A stretch of DNA of 37,313 bases, from the NCBI GenBank assembly GCA_947466965.1, contig CANIFU010000026.1, positions 1-37,313 of the forward strand, in the 5' to 3' direction. The notes under the pieces were generated by a model that saw only the letters and a program-made list of their open reading frames with translations, had not been told where the DNA came from and did no database searches. This document shows positions 8,158-18,400 of this stretch, one piece after another. The first letter of the stretch is position 1, and each line of letters starts with the position of its first letter. Source of the stretch: Bacteroidota bacterium. GTDB taxonomy: Bacteria; Bacteroidota; Bacteroidia; 2-12-FULL-35-15. The position numbers and the translations under genes were made by a program.

Positions 8158-8838
8158 CTATTCAGGATTGATAAATGAATAGGTTGTTTTTTGATATTTC
8201 TCTTTCAGAATCAATTCTCTCATATTTACAGAAGTATCAAAAGGGCCATCAATAACAGCAAGATTTACAAGCCAGGCAGGTATATTTCCACCAGGATTTA
8301 CCAACAATTCATAATTCACTTCCACAACACCATTTTTCATTGGAATAAGCGTCCATAAAGCTCTAAATTCACGAACCCGCACATGTCCTTTTACCAAAGG
8401 AGCATAATCAGGTAATGAATTAACTTTTTGATATACGATTTTTGTTTTTTTGTCTTGAAAGGAATTTACTTCAAGAATCATATCGCGATTATCAACGGGC
8501 CAAGGAGCAGCAACCGTTTGGTAACGAATCATGTGGTTGTCGGAATCTTTTTTCAGAGCGACAGATTTTTCACAACGGTAAACCCATTTTGGAAAAGATT
8601 CAAAATCATTTAAAACAGCGATAATACTTGATAAAGATGTTTTGATTTGATAGACCGCTTTTAATTCTTTGTATTTTGAATTTTCAGGAGTGCGTGTATA
8701 AATAGAAATCCCGTTTTCGAATTTCTTTAATTGCCAAGATTCTGTTTTTTCTGTTGGGATAAATCCATAAAAAAAGAGAGCAATTAGAAACATTGAAAGT
8801 CCTTTAAACTTTGGCAAAATAGAGCTTTTTGTTTTCAA
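8158..8838 (-). CDS. START-domain (lipid-binding) protein with N-terminal signal or anchor
   Basis: A 226-residue protein with a START/SRPBCC fold: the core from ~34 to 215 includes WQLKKFENGISIYTRTPENS, LNDFESFPKWVYRCEKS, PWPVDNRDMILEV, RVREFRALWTLIP and INPGGN-like VNPGGNIPAWLVN. START domains bind a lipid or sterol in a deep pocket. Residues 16-30 (MFLIALFFYGFIP) are hydrophobic, so it is likely periplasmic. The start is taken as TTG at 8838, because it adds a basic n-region (MKTKSSILPKFKG) before the hydrophobic core; the ATG at 8793 is the alternative. It appears to head a transcript with the two acyltransferase genes 63 bases downstream, hinting at a role in moving or sensing the lipids they make. 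That link is inference. Confidence 0.75.
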   Translation of the reverse strand: MKTKSSILPKFKGLSMFLIALFFYGFIPTEKTESWQLKKFENGISIYTRTPENSKYKELKAVYQIKTSLSSIIAVLNDFESFPKWVYRCEKSVALKKDSDNHMIRYQTVAAPWPVDNRDMILEVNSFQDKKTKIVYQKVNSLPDYAPLVKGHVRVREFRALWTLIPMKNGVVEVNYELLVNPGGNIPAWLVNLAVIDGPFDTSVNMRELILKEKYQKTTYSFINPE

Positions 8839-8926
8839 TTTTAGGTGTATTTTAAAAGGATTGTTTAAATGTACATTTTAAAAAATAATAAAAAAGTATT
8901 TCAATTCAATGGTTCGTATTTTCATA

Positions 8927-8958
8927 CAAATTTACAATACGTCTGAGATGAAGTACAA
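8927..8958 (-). promoter_or_regulatory. Bacteroidota-type promoter for the START/aminolipid operon
   Basis: On the minus strand TTG (8958-8956) and TAAATTTG (8934-8927) match the consensus with a 21-base spacer. Transcription would start near 8920, about 80 bases before the START gene. The rest of 8839-9081 is AT-rich and shows no gene. Confidence 0.6.
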
Positions 8959-9081
8959 TTTTTTGATCCATTCTAGTATTTATTTTATTTAAATCATTAA
9001 TAAAAAAGCAAATTATAAAAAATAATTTTCAGGCGAAATGAATTGAATCATTAAAAAATATAAAATAAAAATTAGATTTTG

Positions 9082-9119
9082 TTTTATAAAAAATGCCTCA
9101 CAAAATTGTGAGGCATTTT
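9082..9119 (-). terminator. Rho-independent terminator after hemH
   Basis: A perfect inverted repeat, AAAATGCCTCACAA (9090-9103) and TTGTGAGGCATTTT (9106-9119), lies six bases past the hemH stop and continues into a T-rich tract on the minus strand. Confidence 0.88.
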
Positions 9120-9124
9120 ATAAT

Positions 9125-10144
9125 CTAATGGTTAGCTTTTAAAACCATATTCTTAAGTGTTTTTATCCATAAGGGAGAGTCATTTAAACTTTCAACCAAG
9201 GTTACTTTTTCGCCACCATGGTGTTTAAAAATCTCATCGTATTCGGCACCAATTTCATAGATGGTTTCCAAACAATCTGCAACAAATGCAGGAGAAAAAA
9301 CCAAAATATTTTTCATCCCTTCTTTTGCTTTTGCTTCAACTACTTTATCGCTATATGGTTTTATCCATTTATTATCTAAACGAGATTGAAAAGTGGTTTC
9401 GAATTTACCCTCAGGAATATTCAATCGTTTTACTAATTGACGCGTAGTTTCAAAACAATTTGCTCGATAACAATATTGATTTTTTTCAGTTATGGTATCG
9501 CAGCAAGCCCCCAACTTACATGAATTGGCGCCATAATGAGCGGATCCTTTCATGATATGCCGTTCGGGTAATCCGTGGTAACTGAAAACAAAATAATCAT
9601 AGGTACTTAAATCATATTTTTGGGCACGGTCTACGCAGGCATCGATAAAATCGGGGTTATCGTAAAACTTAGAGATTACTTCAACAGAAGGAGTTACTTC
9701 CCACTTTTGCATCAATCGATTGGCTTCTGCGACAGAAGATCCGGTGCTGGATGAAGCATATTGGGGATAAAGAGGAATCATAATAATTTTTTCCACTTGT
9801 GCTGCTTTCAGCGCATTCAAAGCCAGTTCCAAACTTGGATTTTGGTAGCGCATGCCTAATTCAACCACAAAATTTTCACCCAATTCTTTTTGCAAAAGGT
9901 CTTTCATCTTTAAGCTGTTTATCAAAAGAGGGGAACCTTCTTTTGTCCAGATATGCTTATATAATTTGGCAGATTTAGAAGCGCGAAAGGGAACAATGAT
10001 TCCATTCACCAAAATAAAGCGCCCAATAGGATTGATATCAATCACACGTGGGTCGTTGAGAAATTGTGTTAAATACGTTCTGACATCAGATGTCTTTGGA
10101 CTATTGGGTGTGCCTAAATTTATTAAGAGTATTCCTGTTTTCAT
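9125..10144 (-). CDS. hemH: Ferrochelatase with internal cysteine-rich segment
   Basis: HemH inserts Fe2+ into protoporphyrin IX to make protoheme at the membrane surface. The 339-residue protein has the N-terminal GILLINLGTPNSP, the STGSS...E region near 131-140, and the catalytic SYHGLPERH at 188-196 with His190, plus FSPAFVADCLETIYEI near the C-terminus. Between the catalytic His and the C-terminal domain there are five cysteines in 22 residues (Cys209, 214, 215, 225, 230; the pattern is CKLGACCDT...YCYRANC). Such internal segments ligate a [2Fe-2S] cluster in Bdellovibrio-type ferrochelatases; cluster binding here is inferred. It lies 11 bases after lpdA on the same strand, so the two are probably cotranscribed and end at the hemH terminator. 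Confidence 0.95.
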   Translation of the reverse strand: MKTGILLINLGTPNSPKTSDVRTYLTQFLNDPRVIDINPIGRFILVNGIIVPFRASKSAKLYKHIWTKEGSPLLINSLKMKDLLQKELGENFVVELGMRYQNPSLELALNALKAAQVEKIIMIPLYPQYASSSTGSSVAEANRLMQKWEVTPSVEVISKFYDNPDFIDACVDRAQKYDLSTYDYFVFSYHGLPERHIMKGSAHYGANSCKLGACCDTITEKNQYCYRANCFETTRQLVKRLNIPEGKFETTFQSRLDNKWIKPYSDKVVEAKAKEGMKNILVFSPAFVADCLETIYEIGAEYDEIFKHHGGEKVTLVESLNDSPLWIKTLKNMVLKANH

Positions 10145-10155
10145 TATTAAAAAAA

Positions 10156-11565
10156 TTAAATATGCAAAGCACGTTTAGCAGTGGCATCCAAACACGCTTC
10201 TTTCATAGATTCGGTGTAAGTAGGATGCGCGTGACTCATACGAGAAATATCTTCTGCACTGGCACGAAATTCCATAGCAACAACAGCTTCAGCGATCATA
10301 TCAGCAACGCGTGGACCGATCATGTGCACGCCTAAAATTTCATCTGTTGCTTCATCCGCCAATACTTTTACAAAACCATCGGTATCCATAGAAGCGCGAG
10401 CGCGACCACTTGCTTTAAAAGGAAAACTACCTACTTTGTATTTTTTTCCTTGTTCCTTCAATTGCTCTTCTGTGAAACCAACAGCAGCAACTTCGGGCCA
10501 AGTATAAACAACACCTGGAATTAAATTATAATTGATATGCGGTTTTTGTCCTGCGATAATTTCAGCAACAAAGGTTCCTTCTTCTTCCGCTTTATGTGCT
10601 AACATAGCACCTTTCACTACATCACCGATTGCATAAATTCCAGCTACATTTGTTTGCAGCTGTGCATCCGTTTCTATTCTTCCTCTTTCATCCATTTTAA
10701 CGCCCGCTTTATCTAAACCAAGATTATCGGTATATGGTTTTCGGCCAACAGAAAGAAGGCAATAGTCGCCAATTAATTCTACTTTTTCACCATTGGCATT
10801 ATCCGCTGCAACGATCACTTCATTTCCTTTCGCAACAACACCGGTAACCTTGTGATTAAAATAAAATTCGAATCCAATTTTTTTCAAACTCTTTTGAAGT
10901 TCTTTTCCTAATGCGCTATCCATTGAACTGATGATACCACCGGTAAATTCAACAACAGAAATTTTAGCACCTAAACGGGCATAAACAGAACCTAATTCTA
11001 AGCCAATGACACCACCTCCGATGATTACCATGTGCTTGGGCACTTCTGTCATTTCCAACGCTTCGGTTGAAGTGATAATACGTTTTTTATCAATCTCAAT
11101 TCCCTTTAAAGAAGAAGGTTTTGAACCGGTAGCAATAATTGTTTTGGCTGCTTCAATTTGTATTTTTTGACCATCAGCGGAAGCGATTTCAATTGTATTT
11201 TTATTAATAAAAGACCCGTGACCTGTAAAAACAGTAATCTTATTCTTCTTCATTAAAAAATTAATGCCATCGCATGTTTGTTTAACAACCTCACCTTTGC
11301 GTTTGATCATTTGAGCGAGATTCACTTTCAGATCTTTCACATCAATACCATGCTCAGCAAATGTATGTGTAGCATTATGAAAATGTTCAGAAGAATCCAA
11401 CAATGCTTTCGAAGGAATACATCCAACATTCAAGCATGTACCTCCAAGGGTTTTATATCGTTCAATAATTGCGGTTTTCATCCCTAACTGAGCACAACGA
11501 ATTGCGGCAACATATCCACCGGGTCCTGAGCCAATTATAACAACATCAAATTTTTCCATAATCAT
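10156..11565 (-). CDS. lpdA: Dihydrolipoyl dehydrogenase (E3)
   Basis: The flavoprotein E3 reoxidises dihydrolipoamide in pyruvate and 2-oxoglutarate dehydrogenase complexes and the glycine cleavage system, passing electrons to NAD+. The 469-residue sequence is complete: FAD-binding GSGPGGYVAAI at 12-22, the redox-active disulfide GGTCLNVGCIPSK at ~41-53, the NAD-binding VIIGGGVIGLELGSVYAR, the second FAD motif IYAIGDV, and the C-terminal base SHAHPTYTES. The start is the ATG at 11565 or the one two codons later (11559). A TAATTTCG sequence on the minus strand at 11612-11605 resembles a -7 box and overlaps the end of lnt, so lpdA-hemH may have its own promoter. Confidence 0.96.
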   Translation of the reverse strand: MIMEKFDVVIIGSGPGGYVAAIRCAQLGMKTAIIERYKTLGGTCLNVGCIPSKALLDSSEHFHNATHTFAEHGIDVKDLKVNLAQMIKRKGEVVKQTCDGINFLMKKNKITVFTGHGSFINKNTIEIASADGQKIQIEAAKTIIATGSKPSSLKGIEIDKKRIITSTEALEMTEVPKHMVIIGGGVIGLELGSVYARLGAKISVVEFTGGIISSMDSALGKELQKSLKKIGFEFYFNHKVTGVVAKGNEVIVAADNANGEKVELIGDYCLLSVGRKPYTDNLGLDKAGVKMDERGRIETDAQLQTNVAGIYAIGDVVKGAMLAHKAEEEGTFVAEIIAGQKPHINYNLIPGVVYTWPEVAAVGFTEEQLKEQGKKYKVGSFPFKASGRARASMDTDGFVKVLADEATDEILGVHMIGPRVADMIAEAVVAMEFRASAEDISRMSHAHPTYTESMKEACLDATAKRALHI

Positions 11566-11609
11566 ACAATTTAAATAAAAATTAATTCCAGTAAAGAGGA
11601 AGCACGAAA

Positions 11610-13205
11610 TTACGATTTTTTAATAATTCGAAAGCGAATTAACCAAGAATAAATAATCAGCAGAACTGCTATATACATTGCAATACGACCAATATAATCT
11701 CCAAATCGGGTGTAAAAAGTAAGTTCATTTTTTAAGGTGATGCTACCAGAAATGGCAGCAGGTATCCAATAATCTGTTGCTTGCAATAGTTCACCGGCAG
11801 GATCAATAAAACAAGAGATGCCTGTATTCGCAGAGCGGGCGATCCACCTGCGGTTTTCGATAGCTCGAAGTCGACCCAATTTTAAATGTTGAATATGACC
11901 TGGAGTATTTCCCCACCAGCCGTCATTTGTGATGATAGCGATAAAGGTTGCTCCTTTTTTTATAAAGTCCGTAACAAATTCTCCATACACACTTTCGTAA
12001 CAAATAACAGGAGCAACGATTGTTGCATTATCATTCGATTTAAAAACGGTTCTAAAGGTTTGAGAGCCAAGACTGCCGGTTGTTCCGCCCATTTCTAAAG
12101 CAAACGCTTCAAAATATTTGAAAATAAACTGCAGCGGCATTTGTTCTACTCCAGGAACTAATTTTGACTTGTGATACTTTTGAATTTGTTGTCGATTATC
12201 CAATTGAAAAGCGGTATTGAAAACATCATAATAACCCTCTCCCTGAGAAAATTTTCGTGCAGTTGAGGATATCTCTTCGCTTTGAGTGTATGCTTTAGCA
12301 GTTGCCGCACCAATAATTACTTTCAATTTAGGATACTTTGAAATAAATTTTTTGATGGTGTTTAAGGAATTTGATTTTTCCAATTCATGCTCCCAAATAT
12401 CTTCAATCAAAGCGGTTTCGGGCAAGATAACGTAGTCGGTAGTGGAATCCACTTTTTGTGAAGCAAGGTCCAGCATTTTTTGCAATTGCTGTTCATAGGA
12501 GCCGGTAAATTTCTCGTTATAGGGATCGATGTTGGGCTGAACGATCACAACATTTTGCTGACCAATACCTACTTTATATTGATCTTTCGGATATAACAGG
12601 GAATAGGAAAATAGAATCGGTAAAACAATTAGGGCAGCGAGGCCAATTACTTTATTTTTATTTTTATCCGCAAATAAAAGAGAAAAAAACAAACAATTTA
12701 CGCTAAGCACCCACAAGCTGCCACCGAATATTCCTGTGTATTCATACCATTGTATAAGATTAGTACTATCAGCAAAAGTATTACCAATTGAAAGCCAGGT
12801 CCAGGTAATTTGATCACCATGATATAGAAATTCAAATGCAATCCATAAAGAAATAAAAATAAGATGGCCCCATTTTTCACCGATTCGTTTTTTTACTTTA
12901 TGAAAAAATAAAAAAACAAGAGCCATAAACAATGTATTTAAAACGATGGCCATTAAAGCGCCTCCCCATGAAGCATTTTTCAACCACCAAGTAGTTAAAA
13001 TATTCCAGGTAAAAAAAGAAATGAATGCAGCGGAGAAAACAAAACGAGATTTAAATTTTTCAGGATTCCTAAAAACGGTTTGTTCAACAAACAACAAAGG
13101 AAGAAAAGCTATAAATAACAATCCGATCCAGCCATTCGGAAACCAAGAGAACGCCAACAGTAAACCTGTTAGAATTGATAAAAGATATAGTTGGTATTTT
13201 TTCAA
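11610..13205 (-). CDS. lnt: Apolipoprotein N-acyltransferase
   Basis: Lnt transfers an acyl chain from a phospholipid to the N-terminal cysteine of lipoproteins at the inner membrane, completing lipoprotein maturation. The 531-residue protein has about six N-terminal membrane segments (residues ~5-200), a carbon-nitrogen hydrolase domain (~215-490) and a last C-terminal helix. The catalytic triad is visible: Glu263 in LPETALIED, Lys346 in KYHKSKLVPGVE and Cys402 in VICYESVYG. The start must be TTG at 13205, because an in-frame stop lies directly upstream and no ATG precedes the first membrane helix. Its TATCTTTG box (13228-13221) sits 16 bases upstream. GldB in this window is a likely client lipoprotein. 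Confidence 0.95.
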   Translation of the reverse strand: MKKYQLYLLSILTGLLLAFSWFPNGWIGLLFIAFLPLLFVEQTVFRNPEKFKSRFVFSAAFISFFTWNILTTWWLKNASWGGALMAIVLNTLFMALVFLFFHKVKKRIGEKWGHLIFISLWIAFEFLYHGDQITWTWLSIGNTFADSTNLIQWYEYTGIFGGSLWVLSVNCLFFSLLFADKNKNKVIGLAALIVLPILFSYSLLYPKDQYKVGIGQQNVVIVQPNIDPYNEKFTGSYEQQLQKMLDLASQKVDSTTDYVILPETALIEDIWEHELEKSNSLNTIKKFISKYPKLKVIIGAATAKAYTQSEEISSTARKFSQGEGYYDVFNTAFQLDNRQQIQKYHKSKLVPGVEQMPLQFIFKYFEAFALEMGGTTGSLGSQTFRTVFKSNDNATIVAPVICYESVYGEFVTDFIKKGATFIAIITNDGWWGNTPGHIQHLKLGRLRAIENRRWIARSANTGISCFIDPAGELLQATDYWIPAAISGSITLKNELTFYTRFGDYIGRIAMYIAVLLIIYSWLIRFRIIKKS

Positions 13206-13220
13206 TTAAAATTTTATTGA

Positions 13221-13228
13221 CAAAGATA
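13221..13228 (-). promoter_or_regulatory. Putative -7 box of lnt
   Basis: TATCTTTG on the minus strand matches TAnnTTTG and would start transcription near 13214, leaving a leader of about nine bases before the TTG codon. No TTG is present at the -33 distance, so this is a partial match. Confidence 0.4.
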
Positions 13229-13234
13229 ATAAAA

Positions 13235-13885
13235 TCAATGGTAGAAAGATGGAGCTAAACATTTAGGTATATTCCATTTACCCATCCATTCTTGCATTAA
13301 AATAAGTGAACCATTACAATCGATAAAATTACCTTTTTGATCTTTTTTAATAATGGTCAATCTCCCATGTGCGAGCGCCGCCAAAATTTTATTGACAAGT
13401 TGATCCTTAGAAATGGGTTCGTTTTTATTTACTAAGGAAACGCCTGTTTCATTGTTTTTCAAATCCATTATTGAGCTGAGCGAATCGGGCAATACAGCAT
13501 CTTCCATCTGCTTTTTTTTAAACTCCAAATAATTTGCTTTTTCATGGGCAATTCCAAGTTTCAAGGCCTGCTTTTTACCAATTTTTATTGCGAGAGAAGC
13601 CATCCAAAAACTATGCTTAAAGGCATCCAATGCTCCACCATTATTATCTTTTCCGATAATTTCGGAGCGTCTAATTGAATCAACAATTAGTTGAACATCA
13701 AAGGTAATTTTTTGTGCTTTCTTCGCTTTAAAAGGATGAAGCAATACCCATTTTTTTTCGGGAGAAGAAAGTGTTTTAAAAGAGGACTGCCCAAAGGAGA
13801 TGTTAGAAAGAATAACGATGAAAAGCATGACAATAATAATATGTATTTTTTTTTTATTCAAAACAAAAACAGCAACTACTTGCAT
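13235..13885 (-). CDS. Secreted or anchored DUF6973-like protein of unknown function
   Basis: A 216-residue protein starting at the ATG at 13885; the frame extends to a TTG at 13930, but that start would abut the divergent gene and has no clear role. The N-terminus (NKKKIHIIIVMLFIVILSNISFGQ) is a signal peptide ending in the common Bacteroidota FGQ site. The conserved segment GGALDAFKHSFWMASLAIKIG, then LKLGIAHE, is the hallmark I associate with the DUF6973 family (DAF.H.FW....G...A...HE). The His and Glu residues could bind metal or be catalytic, but no activity is established. It is transcribed in the direction of lnt, whose -7 box lies just inside its stop region. Family assignment is from memory of the motif. 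Confidence 0.65.
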   Translation of the reverse strand: MQVVAVFVLNKKKIHIIIVMLFIVILSNISFGQSSFKTLSSPEKKWVLLHPFKAKKAQKITFDVQLIVDSIRRSEIIGKDNNGGALDAFKHSFWMASLAIKIGKKQALKLGIAHEKANYLEFKKKQMEDAVLPDSLSSIMDLKNNETGVSLVNKNEPISKDQLVNKILAALAHGRLTIIKKDQKGNFIDCNGSLILMQEWMGKWNIPKCLAPSFYH

Positions 13886-13931
13886 ATATTTTTTTACATT
13901 TAATAAATTTAACAATACACGTTCACACAAT

Positions 13932-15455
13932 TTGGCAAAGCAAGGTAAAGAATTACGAACAAAAGAAAATACTTTCTATTTATTCAGCTGGCTAATATAC
14001 GCAGTAATTACATTTTTTGCCCTATTGAATCACGAACCCAATCGTGATGAAGCACAAGTTTGGCTCATTGTAAGAGACCTGGATATTTGTTCTATCTATT
14101 ACGAATTGAGTGCAATGGGGCATCCTGGATTATGGTATTTCATTTTATTGCCGTTTGCCAAAGCTGGATTTCCATATATAACAATGTTGATTCTTCACTG
14201 GATAATTGGCATTGCTGCTGCTGCAATTTTATTATCAAGAGGAAATATCACTCCTAGTTTAAAAATTATATTTTTATTCTCCTATTACATGCTTTTCGAA
14301 TACATGGTACCTGCACGTAATTATAGCCTAACGATCTTACTTCTTTTTATTATCGGGGCAACATACGAAAGCAGGTTTAGCAATCCTGTGAGATATGCTT
14401 TACTAATAGTTGCACTTTATAATACCAATACACATAGTTTTGGTGCAGCAAGTGGCTTGTTACTTATTTATATTATAGAAGCTTATAAGGAAAAGAAATT
14501 GCTGCTAGTTAAAAATGCTATTTTTATTATGATTGCAGGAATGTGTTCTTTTATTTTTCAGTTATGGCCTTCATTATTTGAGGTTTCAAGAAATGTAACT
14601 ATAAAGTCTACATTGATTCCCGCGTTTAATTTCAATGATTTTTGGGTAATCGTCACGGGCATACAGAATGCATTTCTTCCCGTTTCTTCGCAATACGAAG
14701 AAATAAAAGTGGCATTATTTTTTACTTTATTTTTTATTGTTTTCTTAATAACATTGACACAGAAAAAATCTATTTTTCTGTTTATGATCATTTCAAGTGG
14801 CTGGTTATTTTATTTGTTTACAACAAAATTATCAGGATCATGGCGTCACGAGGGACTTTTATTAATTTTTATACTCTTTTCAATATGGATTTCTACCTAT
14901 TATAAGAAAAGTGAAGTTTATTTATTTTCAAACTATTTTCCTAGAATAAAGCTAACTAATTTAGAACTTTCATTTAATTTTTTTCTCACCGTCTGCCTTG
15001 CCGTAAATATTATTTTCGGCTTCAAAAGCATCCTTAAAGAATACCGATTTAGTTATTCGGGAGCAGAAGAGGCGGCACGTTTTATTCAAGACAATCATTT
15101 TGACAATGCCGAAATTGCCTGCTACCGATCTTGGCGGGCGACAGCACTTGCACCTTATTTGCCAAAAAACAAATTTTGGCTAATCGATAGAAACGAATTC
15201 GGTACGTATTATAAACTAGACTCCACCTATTACAAATATGGAGACGCATTGACGGAGGAAGAAGTAATTACTAAAATAAAAAATAAGTATCCGCAGAAAA
15301 GTATTTTAATATTCAATGAAAAATTACTAAGAGCAACCAATCAGGCATTTCATTCTAAATTATTATTTGAAAACAAAAGAGTTATCTGGGGAAGTGATGA
15401 TGAGCGCTATTATATATATTCAATCGAATTCAACACGGATTCATTAACGCATTAA
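13932..15455 (+). CDS. Polytopic membrane glycosyltransferase, GT-C fold (PMT_2/GT39-like)
   Basis: A 507-residue integral membrane protein with roughly ten or more helices. The first loop after helix 1 carries NHEPNRDEAQVWLIVRD with Asp39-Glu40, the acidic pair typical of the first periplasmic loop of GT-C enzymes, followed by GHPGLWYFILLPFAKAGFPY. The last ~90 residues form a soluble domain (FIQDNHFDNAEIACYRSW). GT-C enzymes transfer a sugar from a polyprenyl-phosphate donor to a lipid or protein on the outer face of the inner membrane. The start is the TTG at 13932; the frame is open upstream to 13800 but that part overlaps the divergent gene and reads as non-membrane low-quality sequence. 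Its 3' end overlaps porU by 12 bases, convergently. Substrate unknown. Confidence 0.7.
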   Translation: MAKQGKELRTKENTFYLFSWLIYAVITFFALLNHEPNRDEAQVWLIVRDLDICSIYYELSAMGHPGLWYFILLPFAKAGFPYITMLILHWIIGIAAAAILLSRGNITPSLKIIFLFSYYMLFEYMVPARNYSLTILLLFIIGATYESRFSNPVRYALLIVALYNTNTHSFGAASGLLLIYIIEAYKEKKLLLVKNAIFIMIAGMCSFIFQLWPSLFEVSRNVTIKSTLIPAFNFNDFWVIVTGIQNAFLPVSSQYEEIKVALFFTLFFIVFLITLTQKKSIFLFMIISSGWLFYLFTTKLSGSWRHEGLLLIFILFSIWISTYYKKSEVYLFSNYFPRIKLTNLELSFNFFLTVCLAVNIIFGFKSILKEYRFSYSGAEEAARFIQDNHFDNAEIACYRSWRATALAPYLPKNKFWLIDRNEFGTYYKLDSTYYKYGDALTEEEVITKIKNKYPQKSILIFNEKLLRATNQAFHSKLLFENKRVIWGSDDERYYIYSIEFNTDSLTH

Positions 15456-18400
15456 GAACATTTTACCAAATCCTTTTTTGAAAAACTGATCAGCCCCACT
15501 TTCACGTTTTTCGATATCCTCACCGCGTAATGAAGAAACAACACGATACAGATAAACTCCATTTGCGAGCTGATCTCCAAATTCATCTTTACCATCCCAA
15601 GCATATTCAGTAATATTTCTTCCAATATGAAGTGCACCTAATTCATCGTTTGTTATTTCCCTGATCACCTTACCTGTAATTGTTAAAATCTGAATTTTAA
15701 AATAGGTAGGCACTTCTGAACCCGTAAGCGTAAAAACAAAATGAGTTGCAGTAGAAAATGGATTTGGATAATTCATTACTTCCGTAATCGTAGATTTGTT
15801 AATTACTTCGAAATTAATTTTATAATCAATGGATCCCGATTGATTGTCAGATTTATCTTTGGCCTGAACAATCAATTGGTATTTACCATCTTCGAATAGG
15901 ACGGGAGTAAGATTTATTTTACAACTATTATTGGGCAAAACAGCAGGAACAAAAGACATCAATGGGCCGAAATAAATTCGTTGTGGATTCGATAAATTAG
16001 GAGACTTAATAAACACTTTAAAATCTGCGGTATCATTCAGGGCTAAAAATTGATTTTCATCTTTTAGTTGAATTAAAATAGTGGGTTTAGAAGAAATGAT
16101 ATCACTATTTAAAATATGAACCCCATCAAATGTAACATCCAAAAGCGGATTGATCTTATCAACAGAAACATGAAAAGGGATACGCACAATGTTATTGAAG
16201 TGATATTGTTCCAGTTGTGTTTTTGGAAGATCTAATGTATCAATAGGGTGAATTGGATTTACTTCCACCCATAAAGTATTGGATCCGGGAAATGCATTTG
16301 TATTTAAATTTATAGTATCAACAATTATTTCTTCTGGTGAAAATAAATTCTTCTTTAATTTAGAAGGCAATGGATGATTGATTCGATTGGCATCTTCAAT
16401 CCAATAGGTAAGCAAAAGACTATCATTGAAGGTATATTCACTGATATTTTGAATTGGCAGGTGAACAATAATATTATCGCCTTCCGCAACAGAATCTTTT
16501 GCATAATAACCAAGGATAGGATTAATGGCTGCTTCAGGAACAGGCGTATAAATAACTTGCCAACGCTCCAATTGTGGTGGAGAATTTAACGTGTCATCTT
16601 TCATATAGGCAACCAAACGGATATTCGGATAAGTGGAAGCAGAAACGTAGCTAGCTAAATTTCCAATATCCAATTGCGCAGATGAAAAATTTGCAAGCGT
16701 ATCTTCAGAACCATCCGGCATGATTCCGATCAACTGAACAAAAACGCTGTCGTAAGAAGATAAGCCATCCATGTGGTGTTGTTTCCATGATAAGGAATCC
16801 CAGCTTAATGCCGGACCGATAATAGGAGAAGAAATCGATCCTTTGTTCCAATTACTCACCAAAGCAGTATCGAGCTGAATAAACGAGTCTATAGAGTCGG
16901 CAATTACTTCGGCAGCCGAGCCGATAGGATCGCCTTTTGTACCAAACAAAATATAGGATCGTTGTGATGGCACAGATCTAATCTGGGAGCTTCCTAATGT
17001 TTCAAAAGCGAGAAATAAACTTTCTTCATAGGATGGAATAGAATGGAAATCTTGGGAATATGCTAACACAGGATATCCGTTAGGAATTTCATTCATAATA
17101 AAATTTGTAATTTTTGCTCTATTCATGGAGTCCGTATCAGAAAAATCGCAAGCATTTTCGGGAGTACCAATTGGCGCGTAGGTAGAGCTTCCAAATTGAG
17201 ACAATCCTCCACCAATTGAAATTGATTTAACACTAATATTGCTTATAGGATCAAAAACGGCAATTGTAAATCCGGGAATTGCCCAACTAGAAACATATTG
17301 CAAGCTCCCATTTAGTTTATAATTAACATTCATCCAATTGATGTAAGAAGATATTCCATTATTACATTGCAAACTTTTTATGTCGTTTACAAAATCAAAT
17401 TTTCTGAGGGGGCGATTGAAATTAACATATTGATATCCATTATTTTTAAACTGAAAAAAATGCGCTTGTTCCCATCCTCTTTTATTTGGTATAAATTGAA
17501 AAGAACTTTCTCTCCAATTATAACCACTGAATACACTTGTTGAATCGGGGCTAACACGCCAATAGTAAACAATAGTTGGATCAAAATTTAAGGATGGTTT
17601 CCAAGTAATCACGCCACCAATTGAGCTTATCAAAGGGGAGCTTTGCAGGAATGGACTATTAAAAGTATCGGCCGTATCAATTTGAAAAATATAATTGCGA
17701 AGGGGTGCAAAAAGATCGGCTGTGGATGCTTTAAGTGTAATTGTATCTTTCGGAATTATTGCAAACTCATAGGGATAAACAGGAACTATATCTCCACCAC
17801 TGATCATAAAAGTAATATCGCTTGTTGCGTTATTCGTTTCACTTAATTCATCAACACGATTAAAATAATCCAAGGTAATTCGTACTTTATTTAAACCAAT
17901 ATCTTTTGAATAATCCCATGGAATTTTTATGGCAACAGTATCTTTAAATTTAGGAGCAAGTGAAAATGATAAGTATGTTTGATTGCTGCCATCCGGAAAT
18001 GTACGGTAAGCCTGCGTAAAAATACTATCATTACTAGTCCTTCCTAAATTTGTTCTCACTACATAAATAACAATTGAATCGGGAGAAGGGTTTGATAAAT
18101 CAAAAAATACATCACTGTTTGTGATTTTGTAATCCGACTTTTTCTGGGCATTTAGAACAATTGCTGGATCCGCATGCAAGGTCATTTCGTTACAAGTTGC
18201 CATCAAAATTGGATCAGAGAGAGCTGCTGCTTCATTATAAGCAATTACATTCCTAATACTGCTACCAACCGAATTCCCATAATTTGTTAAAGCAATTTGT
18301 TTATAAAAAACAGAGGAAAACATATTTAAAGTATAGGGCACTCCAAGTCCTACTGAAGCCAGGTAGCCAATCATTCCTTTATTCGGATTAATCACATAAT

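Noticed and set aside
13800-13931. Longer N-terminus of the GT-C protein at 13932
   Set aside because: It would overlap the start of the divergent DUF6973 gene and adds residues unlike the family.
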